Assembly (NCBI GenBank): GCA_047639325.1
Contig: JBLINN010000243.1
Coordinates: 1 to 6,651, forward strand
Source of the DNA: NVQY01 sp047639325
GTDB taxonomy: Bacteria; Pseudomonadota; Alphaproteobacteria; Rhodobacterales; Rhodobacteraceae
DNA: 6,651 nt
Direction of reading: 5' to 3'
Below are positions 1-5,503 of this stretch, piece by piece; positions within the stretch are counted from its first letter, which is position 1, and every line of letters starts with the position of its first letter. Both the position numbers and the translations under genes were made by a program. The notes under the pieces were generated by a model. It did not search any database. It worked only from the letters and a program-made list of their open reading frames with translations, and was not told where the DNA came from.

Positions 1-114
1 TCCCAGCTCATCCAGTATCACGAGATCCGTCTTGACCAGTGCCTCAGCGATTTTCCCGGCTTTGCCTAGGACCTTCTCCTGCTCCAGCGCGTTGACCAGA
101 ACGCCCCTACAACC
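1..114 (-). pseudogene. istB: IS21-family IstB ATPase fragment (broken, runs off window edge)
   Basis: Reading right to left, the frame is open for 38 codons. From about residue 5 it matches the middle of IstB, the ATP-binding helper of IS21-family transposition. It has a VNALEQEK segment, then GKAGKIAEALVKTD, then the Walker B-type strand LVILDELG, where the Asp-Glu pair supports ATP hydrolysis in this AAA+ family. The frame is closed by two adjacent stops at 115-120, and homology is lost around position 103. The N-terminal half with the Walker A loop is therefore missing on this side, and no IS terminus is visible at the break. The 3' part lies beyond the left edge, so its fate is unknown. 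I call it a remnant because an intact istB would run about 100 codons further upstream, where unrelated DNA and the tRNA-Phe region are found instead. The family call is confident; that it is nonfunctional is inferred from the broken 5' end. Confidence 0.8.
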
Positions 115-215
115 TTATCACGTTTGACGGCTACATCTTAAAGCCAATGGGGCGGGCGTAGCACAACAGCCATGAGTGACATTTGATCTCTAACTTACTG
201 CAACATATTCCAAGT

Positions 216-235
216 GGCACCCAATCGGCACCCAA
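216..235. repeat. 9-bp direct repeat, GGCACCCAA twice, 11-bp period
   Basis: GGCACCCAA occurs at 216-224 and again at 227-235, separated by TC, so the copies are 11 bp apart, about one helical turn. The pair lies 68 bp beyond the tRNA-Phe 3' end. Tandem sites on one face of the helix would suit a DNA-binding protein such as a recombinase arm-site binder, but no protein can be named and chance is not excluded. Confidence 0.5.
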
Positions 236-253
236 GCGACTAATTCACATCAG

Positions 254-270
254 CTTCTCTAAGTGAGAAG
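254..270. repeat. Small perfect hairpin, CTTCTC / GAGAAG
   Basis: The arms are 254-259 and 265-270 with a 5-nt loop. It lies 33 bp downstream of the tRNA-Phe 3' end in the direction of transcription. It could help end or trim the tRNA transcript, but there is no following T run and the stem is only 6 bp, so a rho-independent terminator is not supported. Confidence 0.4.
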
Positions 271-302
271 GCCAATTACTCTTTATATTACAGAGAGTTA
301 AA

Positions 303-377
303 TGGTGCCCAGGGGCGGAATCGAACCACCGACACGAGGATTTTCAATCCACTGCTCTACCCCTGAGCTACCCGGGC
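303..377 (-). tRNA. tRNA-Phe (anticodon GAA)
   Basis: The minus strand folds into a complete 75-nt tRNA with an encoded CCA (303-305). The 7-bp acceptor stem pairs GCCCGGG with CCTGGGC, including one G-T wobble, followed by discriminator A. The D arm begins TAGCTCAGGGG, and the T arm carries the GGTTCGATTCC core. The anticodon loop TTGAAAA (341-347) has GAA at 343-345, which reads UUC and UUU phenylalanine codons. The anticodon stem carries one T-T mismatch, which I recall from tRNA-Phe of related alphaproteobacteria. The gene lies 83 nt downstream of yacG on the same strand. Its 3' end faces the istB remnant, the usual side for islands integrated at tRNA genes. Confidence 0.97.
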
Positions 378-382
378 ACGGA

Positions 383-398
383 AAAGGCAGAGGCCTTT
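383..398 (-). other. Hairpin in the tRNA-Phe leader
   Basis: AAAGGC (383-388) and GCCTTT (393-398) form a perfect 6-bp stem with a 4-nt loop, ending 5 nt before the mature tRNA 5' end. In the transcript it would be part of the leader removed by RNase P. It could alternatively slow or end read-through from yacG, but only three or four T residues follow the stem, so terminator function is weakly supported. Confidence 0.35.
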
Positions 399-402
399 GG
401 GT

Positions 403-437
403 GGGCGCGTTCTAGACTTTGCGGGGGCAGGTGTCCA
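403..437 (-). promoter_or_regulatory. Candidate tRNA-Phe promoter with stringent-type discriminator
   Basis: On the minus strand, TGGACA (432-437, five of six matches to TTGACA) is followed after 15 bp by TCTAGA (411-416) as a possible -10. Two bases later comes GCGCCC (403-408). A GC-rich discriminator of this kind just after the -10 is typical of stable-RNA promoters repressed by ppGpp. The predicted start, near 400-403, is about 25 nt upstream of the mature tRNA. The spacer is short and the -10 imperfect, so read-through from the yacG operon remains possible. Confidence 0.4.
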
Positions 438-460
438 GAGGCTTTTTTGCAACCCAAACG

Positions 461-643
461 TCAATGCGGACCAGAGACTGGATTATCACCAGTTTCTGAA
501 TGGTTTTCAATATCTTCCGCCTCGTCCATTGGTACCCGGTACTGACCGTTCAGCCAGTTTGCCAGATCCAGATCTGCGCAGCGGCCAGAGCAGAATGGGC
601 GGTATTTGGCATCACTCCCGCGACCACAGACAGGGCAGGTCAT
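461..643 (-). CDS. yacG: DNA gyrase inhibitor YacG-type zinc-finger protein
   Basis: This 60-residue protein has the YacG four-cysteine zinc site: CPVC (Cys3, Cys6), then Cys18 in RPFCS and Cys22 in GRCAD. The family-typical D-L-x-x-W-L-x-x-x-Y-x-V-P segment follows at about 26-38, and the tail is acidic and low in complexity. In E. coli, YacG binds GyrB and inhibits gyrase; that role here is by family only. The ATG at 643 overlaps the stop of the upstream RNase gene as ATGA. A GAGG Shine-Dalgarno sequence (651-654) lies 7 nt upstream, inside the RNase coding sequence, so translation is probably coupled. It is the last protein gene of the infA operon. Length and cysteine spacing match the family, so the identification is firm, though its job next to an RNase is open. 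Confidence 0.92.
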   Translation of the reverse strand: MTCPVCGRGSDAKYRPFCSGRCADLDLANWLNGQYRVPMDEAEDIENHSETGDNPVSGPH

Positions 644-1662
644 TGAAGAACCTCGTGCAGTGGCAGGCGGCTGCGTTTGCGTTGCAACTCAAAATGTCCC
701 AGCGGGGTCCAGCCAACCAGAGCGGTATCCTCGCTATCGGCGCGAAAGGCAGCGCGCAGGGTGGTTTCAAAGGCGCGGCGGTCTTTTTTGGGCATCGGGG
801 CCAGATCCAGGACGATCTGACCGCCCAGCCCGCGCACGCGCAGCGCCCGTGGCAGGGTGCGCGCGCAGGCCATGTTGGCCTTGACCCCTGCGGCCAGCGA
901 CGCGTCGTTGCCGGTGTTCACATCCACGGCCACCAGGGCGCGGGTGGGCTCGATGTAAAGGCACCCGCCACCAGCCAGTGGTTCGGCGTCACCAAGGGCC
1001 ACCTGAAGCGCGTCAAGGGCACCGTGAGTGTCGAACCCGCCGGGGTCTGTCACCACCTCTGCCGGGTCCGTCCATTCGCGCCAGGCCAGCACATGGGGAT
1101 CGTCGCCCTCGATCAGCAGTTCCGGGGTGGTTCCGGTATCCTGGGCCACTTGGTCGGCCACGGCGCGCATGGCGGCGATGTCTTCGGCGATGGCCTCTGC
1201 ATCCGCATCGGCGCAAGAAGATCGCAAGATCAGGCCAAAGGAACTGTCACCCATTTCGTCATGCGCAATTTCCAGCAAACGGTCGCGCTCTTCCTCGTCG
1301 CGGATCGAACGCGAGATGTTCAGGCCCGGGGCCGAAGGCGTGATGATGGCAAAGCGGCTTTTGAACAACAGCTTTGCGGTGACCGGGATCGCCTTGCCCG
1401 GTTCGGCATACCCCGTGACCTGCACCAACAGCATCGTGCCAGGGGCCAGGCCTTTGACCTGGCGCAGGAACGCTGATCCGTCGGGGGTGGTCAGGAACAT
1501 ACCTCCCTGCCCTTTTACCGGTCGGTCGGCGCGGGCGCGATAGATGGTGCCGGGTGAAGGCGCGTCGCCCTCGACCAGGAAATCCTCTAGCTTGCCATCG
1601 ACCATCAGGGCCGCAGCGGCGCGGTCGTTGATCTGGTCCAGAATGATAGTACGGCCCTTCAT
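640..1662 (-). CDS. rng: Ribonuclease E/G family protein (short form)
   Basis: This 340-residue protein of the RNase E/G family is an endonuclease that matures and degrades RNA. Residues about 35-100 form an S1-like RNA-binding region. GLILRSS (143-149) corresponds to the 5'-phosphate sensor segment, with Arg147 matching the phosphate-binding arginine. The two catalytic magnesium aspartates are present: Asp247 in VAVDVNTG and Asp286 in IVLDLAPM. FELQRKR (324-330) aligns with the conserved end of the DNase I-like catalytic domain. It stops there, with no CPxC zinc-link and no C-terminal dimerisation domain, so it is well short of E. coli RNase G (about 490 residues). The ATG at 1662 is chosen because it overlaps the maf stop as ATGA and follows an AGGGG ribosome site by 5 nt. 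The frame stays open further upstream but only antiparallel to maf's own reading. The gene symbol is approximate, since the protein is intermediate between RNase E and G. Confidence 0.88.
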   Translation of the reverse strand: MKGRTIILDQINDRAAAALMVDGKLEDFLVEGDAPSPGTIYRARADRPVKGQGGMFLTTPDGSAFLRQVKGLAPGTMLLVQVTGYAEPGKAIPVTAKLLFKSRFAIITPSAPGLNISRSIRDEEERDRLLEIAHDEMGDSSFGLILRSSCADADAEAIAEDIAAMRAVADQVAQDTGTTPELLIEGDDPHVLAWREWTDPAEVVTDPGGFDTHGALDALQVALGDAEPLAGGGCLYIEPTRALVAVDVNTGNDASLAAGVKANMACARTLPRALRVRGLGGQIVLDLAPMPKKDRRAFETTLRAAFRADSEDTALVGWTPLGHFELQRKRSRLPLHEVLQ

Positions 1663-2237
1663 GATGCCCCCTGATACAGCGGATAGCCTGCTGCCTGCAA
1701 CAGCCCGGCGGTTTCGGCCAGTGGCAGGCCGACGATACCGGTGAAAGATCCGGAAATCCACGGGATGAACGCCCCAGCCGGGCCCTGAATGGCATAGCCT
1801 CCGGCCTTGCCTCGCCAATCATCCGTCGCCAGATAGGTCGCCAGTTCGCTGTCAGACAGTCGTTTCATTTGCACCACGCTCACCACATCCTTTTCCCAAA
1901 CCCGGTCGCCCCGGCGCACCGCCACGGCTGTCACCACCCGGTGACGCCGCCCGGACAGGGCGCGCAGGAATTTAGCGGCTTGATCCGCATCCGCAGGTTT
2001 GCCCAGAATACGGCGCCCCATGGCCACCGTGGTATCGGCGCACAATACGATGTCATCGGCATCCGCCTGCACCGCCTGCACTTTTTCCCGCGCGATGCGG
2101 GTGCAATACGGGCGCGGCAGTTCGGCCTTTTGAGGGGATTCATCAATATCGGGCGGGCGCACCGCATCTGGCACAACGCCAAGCTGCGCCAGCAGGTCCA
2201 GCCGTCGCGGGCTGCCCGATCCGAGGATAAACGCCAT
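1659..2237 (-). CDS. maf: Maf-family nucleoside triphosphate pyrophosphatase
   Basis: This 192-residue protein has full family length. Maf proteins cleave non-canonical or pyrimidine nucleoside triphosphates to monophosphate and pyrophosphate in the cytosol, cleaning the nucleotide pool; some affect septum formation. Visible motifs are the N-terminal LGSGSPRR (5-12), Lys52 in AREK, CADTTV (66-71) with Asp68 as the expected catalytic base, GKPAD (79-83), the RHRVVTAVAV strand, and YAIQGPAGAFI (148-158) followed by GSFTGIVGLPL (163-173). It begins 10 nt after the infA stop, without a strong ribosome site, and its stop overlaps the RNase start as ATGA. This implies expression as part of the infA transcript. 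Whether it belongs to the dTTP/UTP-type or the m7GTP-type subfamily cannot be settled by eye. Confidence 0.95.
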   Translation of the reverse strand: MAFILGSGSPRRLDLLAQLGVVPDAVRPPDIDESPQKAELPRPYCTRIAREKVQAVQADADDIVLCADTTVAMGRRILGKPADADQAAKFLRALSGRRHRVVTAVAVRRGDRVWEKDVVSVVQMKRLSDSELATYLATDDWRGKAGGYAIQGPAGAFIPWISGSFTGIVGLPLAETAGLLQAAGYPLYQGAS

Positions 2238-2247
2238 GTGTTTGGCG

Positions 2248-2466
2248 TTACTTAAAGCGGTAGTTGATCCGACCCTTGGTCAGATCATAGGGGGTCATCT
2301 CGACCTGCACCTTGTCGCCAGCCAGAACACGGATGCGGTTTTTGCGCATCTTGCCTGCCGTATGTGCGATGATTTCATGGCCGTTTTCCAGCTCGACCCG
2401 AAACGTCGCATTAGGCAGGAGTTCCTTCACGACACCGGGAAATTCGAGCGTATCTTCCTTGGCCAT
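2248..2466 (-). CDS. infA: Translation initiation factor IF-1
   Basis: This 72-residue protein is nearly all one OB fold of the S1 type and matches IF-1 throughout. It begins MAKEDTLEFPGVVKELLPN, followed by FRVELENGHEIIAHTAGKM and RKNRIRVLAGDKVQVEMTPYD, and ends TKGRINYRFK. IF-1 binds the 30S ribosomal A site and works with IF-2 and IF-3 during initiation. The ATG at 2466 is preceded by GGAGA (2471-2475) at 4-5 nt spacing, a good ribosome site. It is the first gene of the infA-maf-RNase-yacG operon. I could not pick out a convincing sigma-70 promoter upstream, but the 271-base leader region must contain one unless transcription comes from further right. Confidence 0.98.
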   Translation of the reverse strand: MAKEDTLEFPGVVKELLPNATFRVELENGHEIIAHTAGKMRKNRIRVLAGDKVQVEMTPYDLTKGRINYRFK

Positions 2467-2737
2467 GTTTTCTCCATCTTGGTTTAACCCGTCAAGCTGC
2501 GGGTCGTGCGCCTAATTGATGCCTTTCCCCCCGCATTTCAAGGGCGCAATCCCCAAAGGCGACGATTTTTTACCGATTTAACCCGTGGTTCCGGCTGGGA
2601 TTGGGGCCCCCTTTGCCTTAGGGGGCGCATCCCGCACCATCTGAAGATTGGATGCCTATCCGACGCCATGTCAGCGAATCGGGGTAAACCCGGCATGCTT
2701 TGGCCCAAGTCGTGCAGCCTGACCGGAATACCGGGGC
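2467..2737. other. Intergenic region upstream of infA, with small hairpins
   Basis: This noncoding gap lies between infA and the M20 peptidase gene, both minus strand. It should hold the infA promoter, but no -35/-10 pair stands out. Visible structure includes an ACCCG/CGGGT hairpin (2487-2504) about 11 nt upstream of the infA ribosome site. There is also a GCCCCC/GGGGGC inverted repeat with a 9-nt loop (2606-2626). Open frames crossing the gap show no family resemblance and no ribosome site. Confidence 0.5.
2606..2626. repeat. GC-only inverted repeat, GCCCCC / GGGGGC
   Basis: Arms at 2606-2611 and 2621-2626 enclose a 9-nt loop containing TTTGCC. The stem is strong (six G-C pairs), but neither strand has a T run after it, so it is a hairpin of unknown role rather than a clear terminator. 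It lies about 140 nt upstream of infA and 110 nt beyond the peptidase stop. Confidence 0.4.
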
Positions 2738-2738
2738 T
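2716..2738 (-). terminator. Weak hairpin at the end of the M20 peptidase gene
   Basis: In the transcript, AGCC pairs with GGCT (outer 4 bp) and CCGG with CCGG (inner 4 bp) around a TATT loop, with a 3-nt bulge on one side. The structure starts at the last base of the peptidase stop codon. No U tract follows, so it may only stabilise the 3' end or assist factor-dependent termination. Confidence 0.25.
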
Positions 2739-4183
2739 TATTGCTTTTGCAGCAAAGACCCAAAGAAACTGATACCGCGTTCCAGGTTTTCCACGGACAG
2801 GCGTTCGTCAATGCCGTGGAAACGTTCCAGATCATCACCGGTAATCTTGAAAGGGTTGATCCGGTAGGCAGCGTCAGCGGCCTTGGCATAATGACGGGCA
2901 TCAGTAGCGGCGATGGTCAGGCCGGGCACGGTGGCCAGCGCGCCAAATGCAGCGCGAATCGACGTTTCTATGTCCCGATACCCTTGGGTGTCCGCGCCGG
3001 AAACAGGCGAGGCCGGGCTGAGCGCGTCACGATCCACAATAACTTCAACCTGATCATCATCCACCACGGTTTTGACATGCGCCACGATGTCCTCAACCGA
3101 GTCACGCGGGTGAATACGGAAATTGACGGTGGCGGTTGCCCGTGCCGCCAGCACGTTGTCTTTGTTTGACCCCGATAACATGGTGGGTGCCGTGGTTGTG
3201 CGCAGCATGGCATCGGTTGACGGCGCGCCAGACAGCACGCTTTCCAGCAGCGAGTTGAACAGCCAGCGATTGGCAAACAAAGCGCGCTTTTCGATCGAGA
3301 AATGACGGCCCAGCGCGTCAAAGAAGTCTTCGGACAGGCCCGTCAACCCGCCGGGCACTGGGGTGTCCTGCAACCGGCTAACGGCGCGGGCGATCCGCCC
3401 CACCGCCGTCATCCGCGGCGGCATCGATGAATGCCCGCCCGGTGACGTAGCCACCAATGTCAGCGTCATGTATCCCTTTTCGGACAGGTTGATGCTGGCC
3501 ACCGGCACGTCCAGACCGGGAATAATCTTGTCCAGCACAAACGACCCCTCATCCAGCGCCCAGGCCAGTTGCACCCCGTTTTCGATCAGGTATTGCGACA
3601 CGGCCCTTGCCCCGTCGCCGCCAATTTCCTCGTCGCCACCAAAGCTGAAATAGATGGTGCGTTTGGGGGTGAACCCGCTGGTGATCAGATGTTCAGCAGC
3701 GGCCATAATCGCAATCAATGCGCCTTTATTGTCCAACGTGCCGCGCCCCCAGACAAACCCGTCTACCACCTCGCCCGCGAAAGGCGGATAATCCCAGTGT
3801 TGCAGCGATCCGGGCGCAATCGGCACCACGTCGTAATGCGCGGCCAGCAGCACCGGTTGCAGGCTATCGTCACTGCCCGTCCATTTATACAGCGGCGTGT
3901 TGGGGGCCAGCACCACGCGGTCCAGTTTGCTATGCACCGCCGGATAGGTCTGTTCGAGAAAGGCAAGGAAGGCCGGGAAATCAGGCCGGGTCAGGTCATC
4001 GGACACTGTTTCGAACTGAACCGCGCGCGACAGATCTTTGACCGCCGCCGCAACATCGACGCCCAGATCAAACGGTTCGGCGGCCTCAACCGTGTCGGGC
4101 GTATAGCGAAAGGTGTTGACGGCGACGATGGCGACAATCACCAGGATCAAAAGTCTAATACCGCCAAAAATACGCTTTACCAT
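2738..4183 (-). CDS. M20-family zinc peptidase/amidohydrolase, membrane-anchored (PM20D1/carboxypeptidase S-like)
   Basis: The protein has 481 residues. The N-terminus MVKRIFGG is followed by a hydrophobic segment (about 9-23), probably an uncleaved anchor or signal placing the enzyme in the periplasm. The M20 metal site is intact. His116 and Asp118 lie in AAHYDVVP, bridging Asp151 in GTLDNKG, Glu185/Glu186 in GGDEEIGG (general base and zinc ligand), Asp211 in ALDEGSF, and His431 in DARHYA. GGHSSMPP (249-256) marks the lid/dimerisation domain (about 230-350). WGRGTLDNKG and the closing ATDARHY resemble the carboxypeptidase S/PM20D1 branch, which hydrolyses peptides or N-acyl amino acids; the substrate here is unknown. 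The ATG at 4183 is preferred over an in-frame ATG at 4255 because the anchor then starts at the N-terminus. Its ribosome site (GTGGA, about 8 nt away) is weak. It is divergent from the exported-protein genes to its right. Confidence 0.88.
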   Translation of the reverse strand: MVKRIFGGIRLLILVIVAIVAVNTFRYTPDTVEAAEPFDLGVDVAAAVKDLSRAVQFETVSDDLTRPDFPAFLAFLEQTYPAVHSKLDRVVLAPNTPLYKWTGSDDSLQPVLLAAHYDVVPIAPGSLQHWDYPPFAGEVVDGFVWGRGTLDNKGALIAIMAAAEHLITSGFTPKRTIYFSFGGDEEIGGDGARAVSQYLIENGVQLAWALDEGSFVLDKIIPGLDVPVASINLSEKGYMTLTLVATSPGGHSSMPPRMTAVGRIARAVSRLQDTPVPGGLTGLSEDFFDALGRHFSIEKRALFANRWLFNSLLESVLSGAPSTDAMLRTTTAPTMLSGSNKDNVLAARATATVNFRIHPRDSVEDIVAHVKTVVDDDQVEVIVDRDALSPASPVSGADTQGYRDIETSIRAAFGALATVPGLTIAATDARHYAKAADAAYRINPFKITGDDLERFHGIDERLSVENLERGISFFGSLLQKQ

Positions 4184-4394
4184 GTGTTTTCCACTTGTCT
4201 GTCTGTGCCGCTTCAATGTCGGTGACCGGGTGCTTTTACCGACATGATGCAACAAGACCTGCCACGAGTCTTTGATAACCTTGCGTTAAAAATGGCGCGG
4301 CAGTTGCGGCGACTAAGGGCTGCGCCGAAATACTATACCTCCGGTCGCAATCGGCACGTATGTAGTTTGGAAGGGAAGCAGGGGTGTTGAGTGC
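4184..4394. other. Divergent intergenic region (control region for peptidase and exported-protein genes)
   Basis: The two transcription units start on either side of this 211-base gap, so it must hold promoters in both directions. The only -10-like element I can point to is at about 4331-4337, reading TACTAT on the plus strand and TATAGT on the minus strand, with no good -35 at proper spacing. A perfect 8+8 inverted repeat lies at 4216-4245. On the plus strand, a purine-rich AGGGG (4380-4384) precedes the GTG at 4395 by 10 nt. Confidence 0.45.
4216..4245. promoter_or_regulatory. Perfect 8-bp inverted repeat, ATGTCGGT-N14-ACCGACAT
   Basis: The arms at 4216-4223 and 4238-4245 are exact reverse complements with a 14-bp spacer, giving a centre-to-centre distance of 22 bp, about two helical turns. 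It lies 33 bp upstream of the peptidase ATG at 4183. It could be an operator bound by a dimeric regulator, or form an 8-bp stem in the peptidase mRNA leader. No matching regulator gene is in the window, so the role is inferred from symmetry and position only. Confidence 0.45.
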
Positions 4395-5468
4395 GTGCCG
4401 GTTCCAGAAACAATAATGCCTAAGAAGATCAGGCGCGCTGCCATGGCGCGCAAATGGTCCGGGCAGGTCGTGATACCGCTGTTGCTGTTGCTGGCGCTGG
4501 TCTTGTGCAAACCGGCAGCTGCGCAATCCACCCCAACTGATTTACGCGGCGACGGGGCCTTCGATACCGTGTCCATCGCGGGGTTTCTGATCCCGATCAA
4601 CGATATCGACCGGCTGGACAGTGCCGGAATCCTTGGGTTCAACCCCGCGACCAACCGGTTCGCCTTTACCGATCAGATCACGTCTGAGCGGCGATTAAAA
4701 ACAGTCCTGCGCGCGGTTGACCTGGAAGACGCCAGGGCCATCCGTGACCTTTACCGCGCCGCAAAAGTACCGCTGCCCAATGGGGTGGCGCATTCGCTGA
4801 CGGTGCCGTCGGGCTTTGGGCCTGCGATTTTCAGCAATCAGCGCGGCGGGGTGGCGTTAGGGGTTGGGATTGGCGGGGTGTCCCGGGTTCCATATACCAA
4901 TGACGCGGATGGCGGCGTGGCCTTTGGCCTGTCCTTTGGCAATTCGTTTGAGACCGTCGGCGGCACTGTCGGCATGTCGCTGAACGACTTGTCTGATGTG
5001 GCAAATACCGACAGGATGTCGTTTGGGATAGAGTTCAGCCGCTATATTGCCGACGGGCTGTCGATTTCGGTGGGCGGCGAGAACCTGTTTGTGGTCAATA
5101 CCGACGGCGAAGAAAGTTACTATGTCACCGGCAGCTGGGCCTTTGATGCCGATAGCGGGTTTCTACCGTTTGATGGTGTGGCCACAATTGGGCTTGGGTC
5201 AGGCCGGTTCGCCAACAAGACACCCCGCGACATTGCCGAGGGCAAAGGCCGGCACGGAACCGTCATTTTTGGCGCGCTCGCTTGGGAAATCAGCAAGCAT
5301 GTAAACCTGATTGCCGACTGGAACGGCCGCAATCTAAATGCGGGTGGCGCATTTCGGATACCAAAGACCGGAGTTTCTGTTAAACTGGGGGTGCGTGACC
5401 TGACCAACAACACCGGGGATGGCGCGCGATTGACAGGATCTATTGGGTTTACAATCGCCCGGTTCTGA
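4395..5468 (+). CDS. Predicted outer-membrane beta-barrel protein, family not recognised
   Basis: The start is uncertain. The GTG at 4395 (357 residues) has an AGGGG ribosome site 10 nt away. The ATG at 4443 (341 residues) gives a normal 28-residue signal peptide with basic n-region MARK, a PLLLLLALVL core and AAAQ cleavage region, and has a weak AGG site. Numbered from 4443, residues 29-125 form a soluble region with a helical patch rich in acidic and basic residues (about 81-108). From about 135 to the end there are 10-12 short alternating glycine/aromatic strands, such as GGVALGVGIGG, MSFGIEFSRY, HGTVIFGALAWEI and LTGSIGFTIARF. The protein ends in Phe341, the typical C-terminal aromatic signal for BAM-assembled barrels. 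I infer an outer-membrane barrel with a periplasmic N-terminal region; pore, adhesin or scaffold function is unknown. It probably shares a transcript with the gene 35 nt downstream. Confidence 0.75.
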   Translation: MPVPETIMPKKIRRAAMARKWSGQVVIPLLLLLALVLCKPAAAQSTPTDLRGDGAFDTVSIAGFLIPINDIDRLDSAGILGFNPATNRFAFTDQITSERRLKTVLRAVDLEDARAIRDLYRAAKVPLPNGVAHSLTVPSGFGPAIFSNQRGGVALGVGIGGVSRVPYTNDADGGVAFGLSFGNSFETVGGTVGMSLNDLSDVANTDRMSFGIEFSRYIADGLSISVGGENLFVVNTDGEESYYVTGSWAFDADSGFLPFDGVATIGLGSGRFANKTPRDIAEGKGRHGTVIFGALAWEISKHVNLIADWNGRNLNAGGAFRIPKTGVSVKLGVRDLTNNTGDGARLTGSIGFTIARF

Positions 5469-5503
5469 CCATCGAAATCAACGCGTTTTAGGGCCTTATA
5501 GAT

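Larger units (their letters stand above)
115..302. other. Noncoding, more AT-rich stretch between the istB remnant and the tRNA-Phe 3' end
   Basis: No convincing gene is visible on either strand. The stretch from about 170 to 302 is clearly richer in A and T than the flanking genes, which is common for acquired DNA next to a tRNA 3' end. It contains a 9-bp direct repeat (216-235) and a 6-bp hairpin (254-270). It also has a weaker inverted pair, ACTCT/AGAGT, around 278-299, just beyond the tRNA 3' end. None is followed by a T tract in the direction of tRNA transcription, so no clear intrinsic terminator can be named. Bases 99-161 on the plus strand contain a short open frame ending PYNLITFDGYILKPMGRA; it is too short to assign. 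Confidence 0.5.

Noticed and set aside
397..1476. Long plus-strand open frame opposite the RNase E/G and yacG genes
   Set aside because: It is antisense to well-supported genes in GC-rich DNA, has a low-complexity Gly/Arg/His-rich translation with no family resemblance, and crosses the tRNA promoter region. It is a codon-bias shadow.
1663..1818. Upstream extension of the RNase E/G frame by 52 codons
   Set aside because: It overlaps the maf coding sequence. Family similarity starts at MKGR, and the ATGA overlap with an AGGGG ribosome site fits the start at 1662.
2506..2772. Plus-strand 88-codon frame in the gap upstream of infA
   Set aside because: No ribosome site, no recognisable family, and it runs into the antisense of the peptidase gene.
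3569..4225. Plus-strand open frame of 218 codons opposite the M20 peptidase
   Set aside because: The translation is rich in Arg, His and Gln with no motif, while the minus-strand frame carries a complete M20 metal site.
4184..4255. N-terminal extension of the M20 peptidase to an ATG at 4255
   Set aside because: It would add 24 polar, basic residues before the anchor, lacks a better ribosome site, and would run across the inverted repeat at 4216-4245.
4443..4530. Lipoprotein signal (LVLC) in the barrel protein
   Set aside because: The residue before Cys is Leu rather than Gly/Ala/Ser, and a normal AAAQ signal peptidase I region follows a few residues later.
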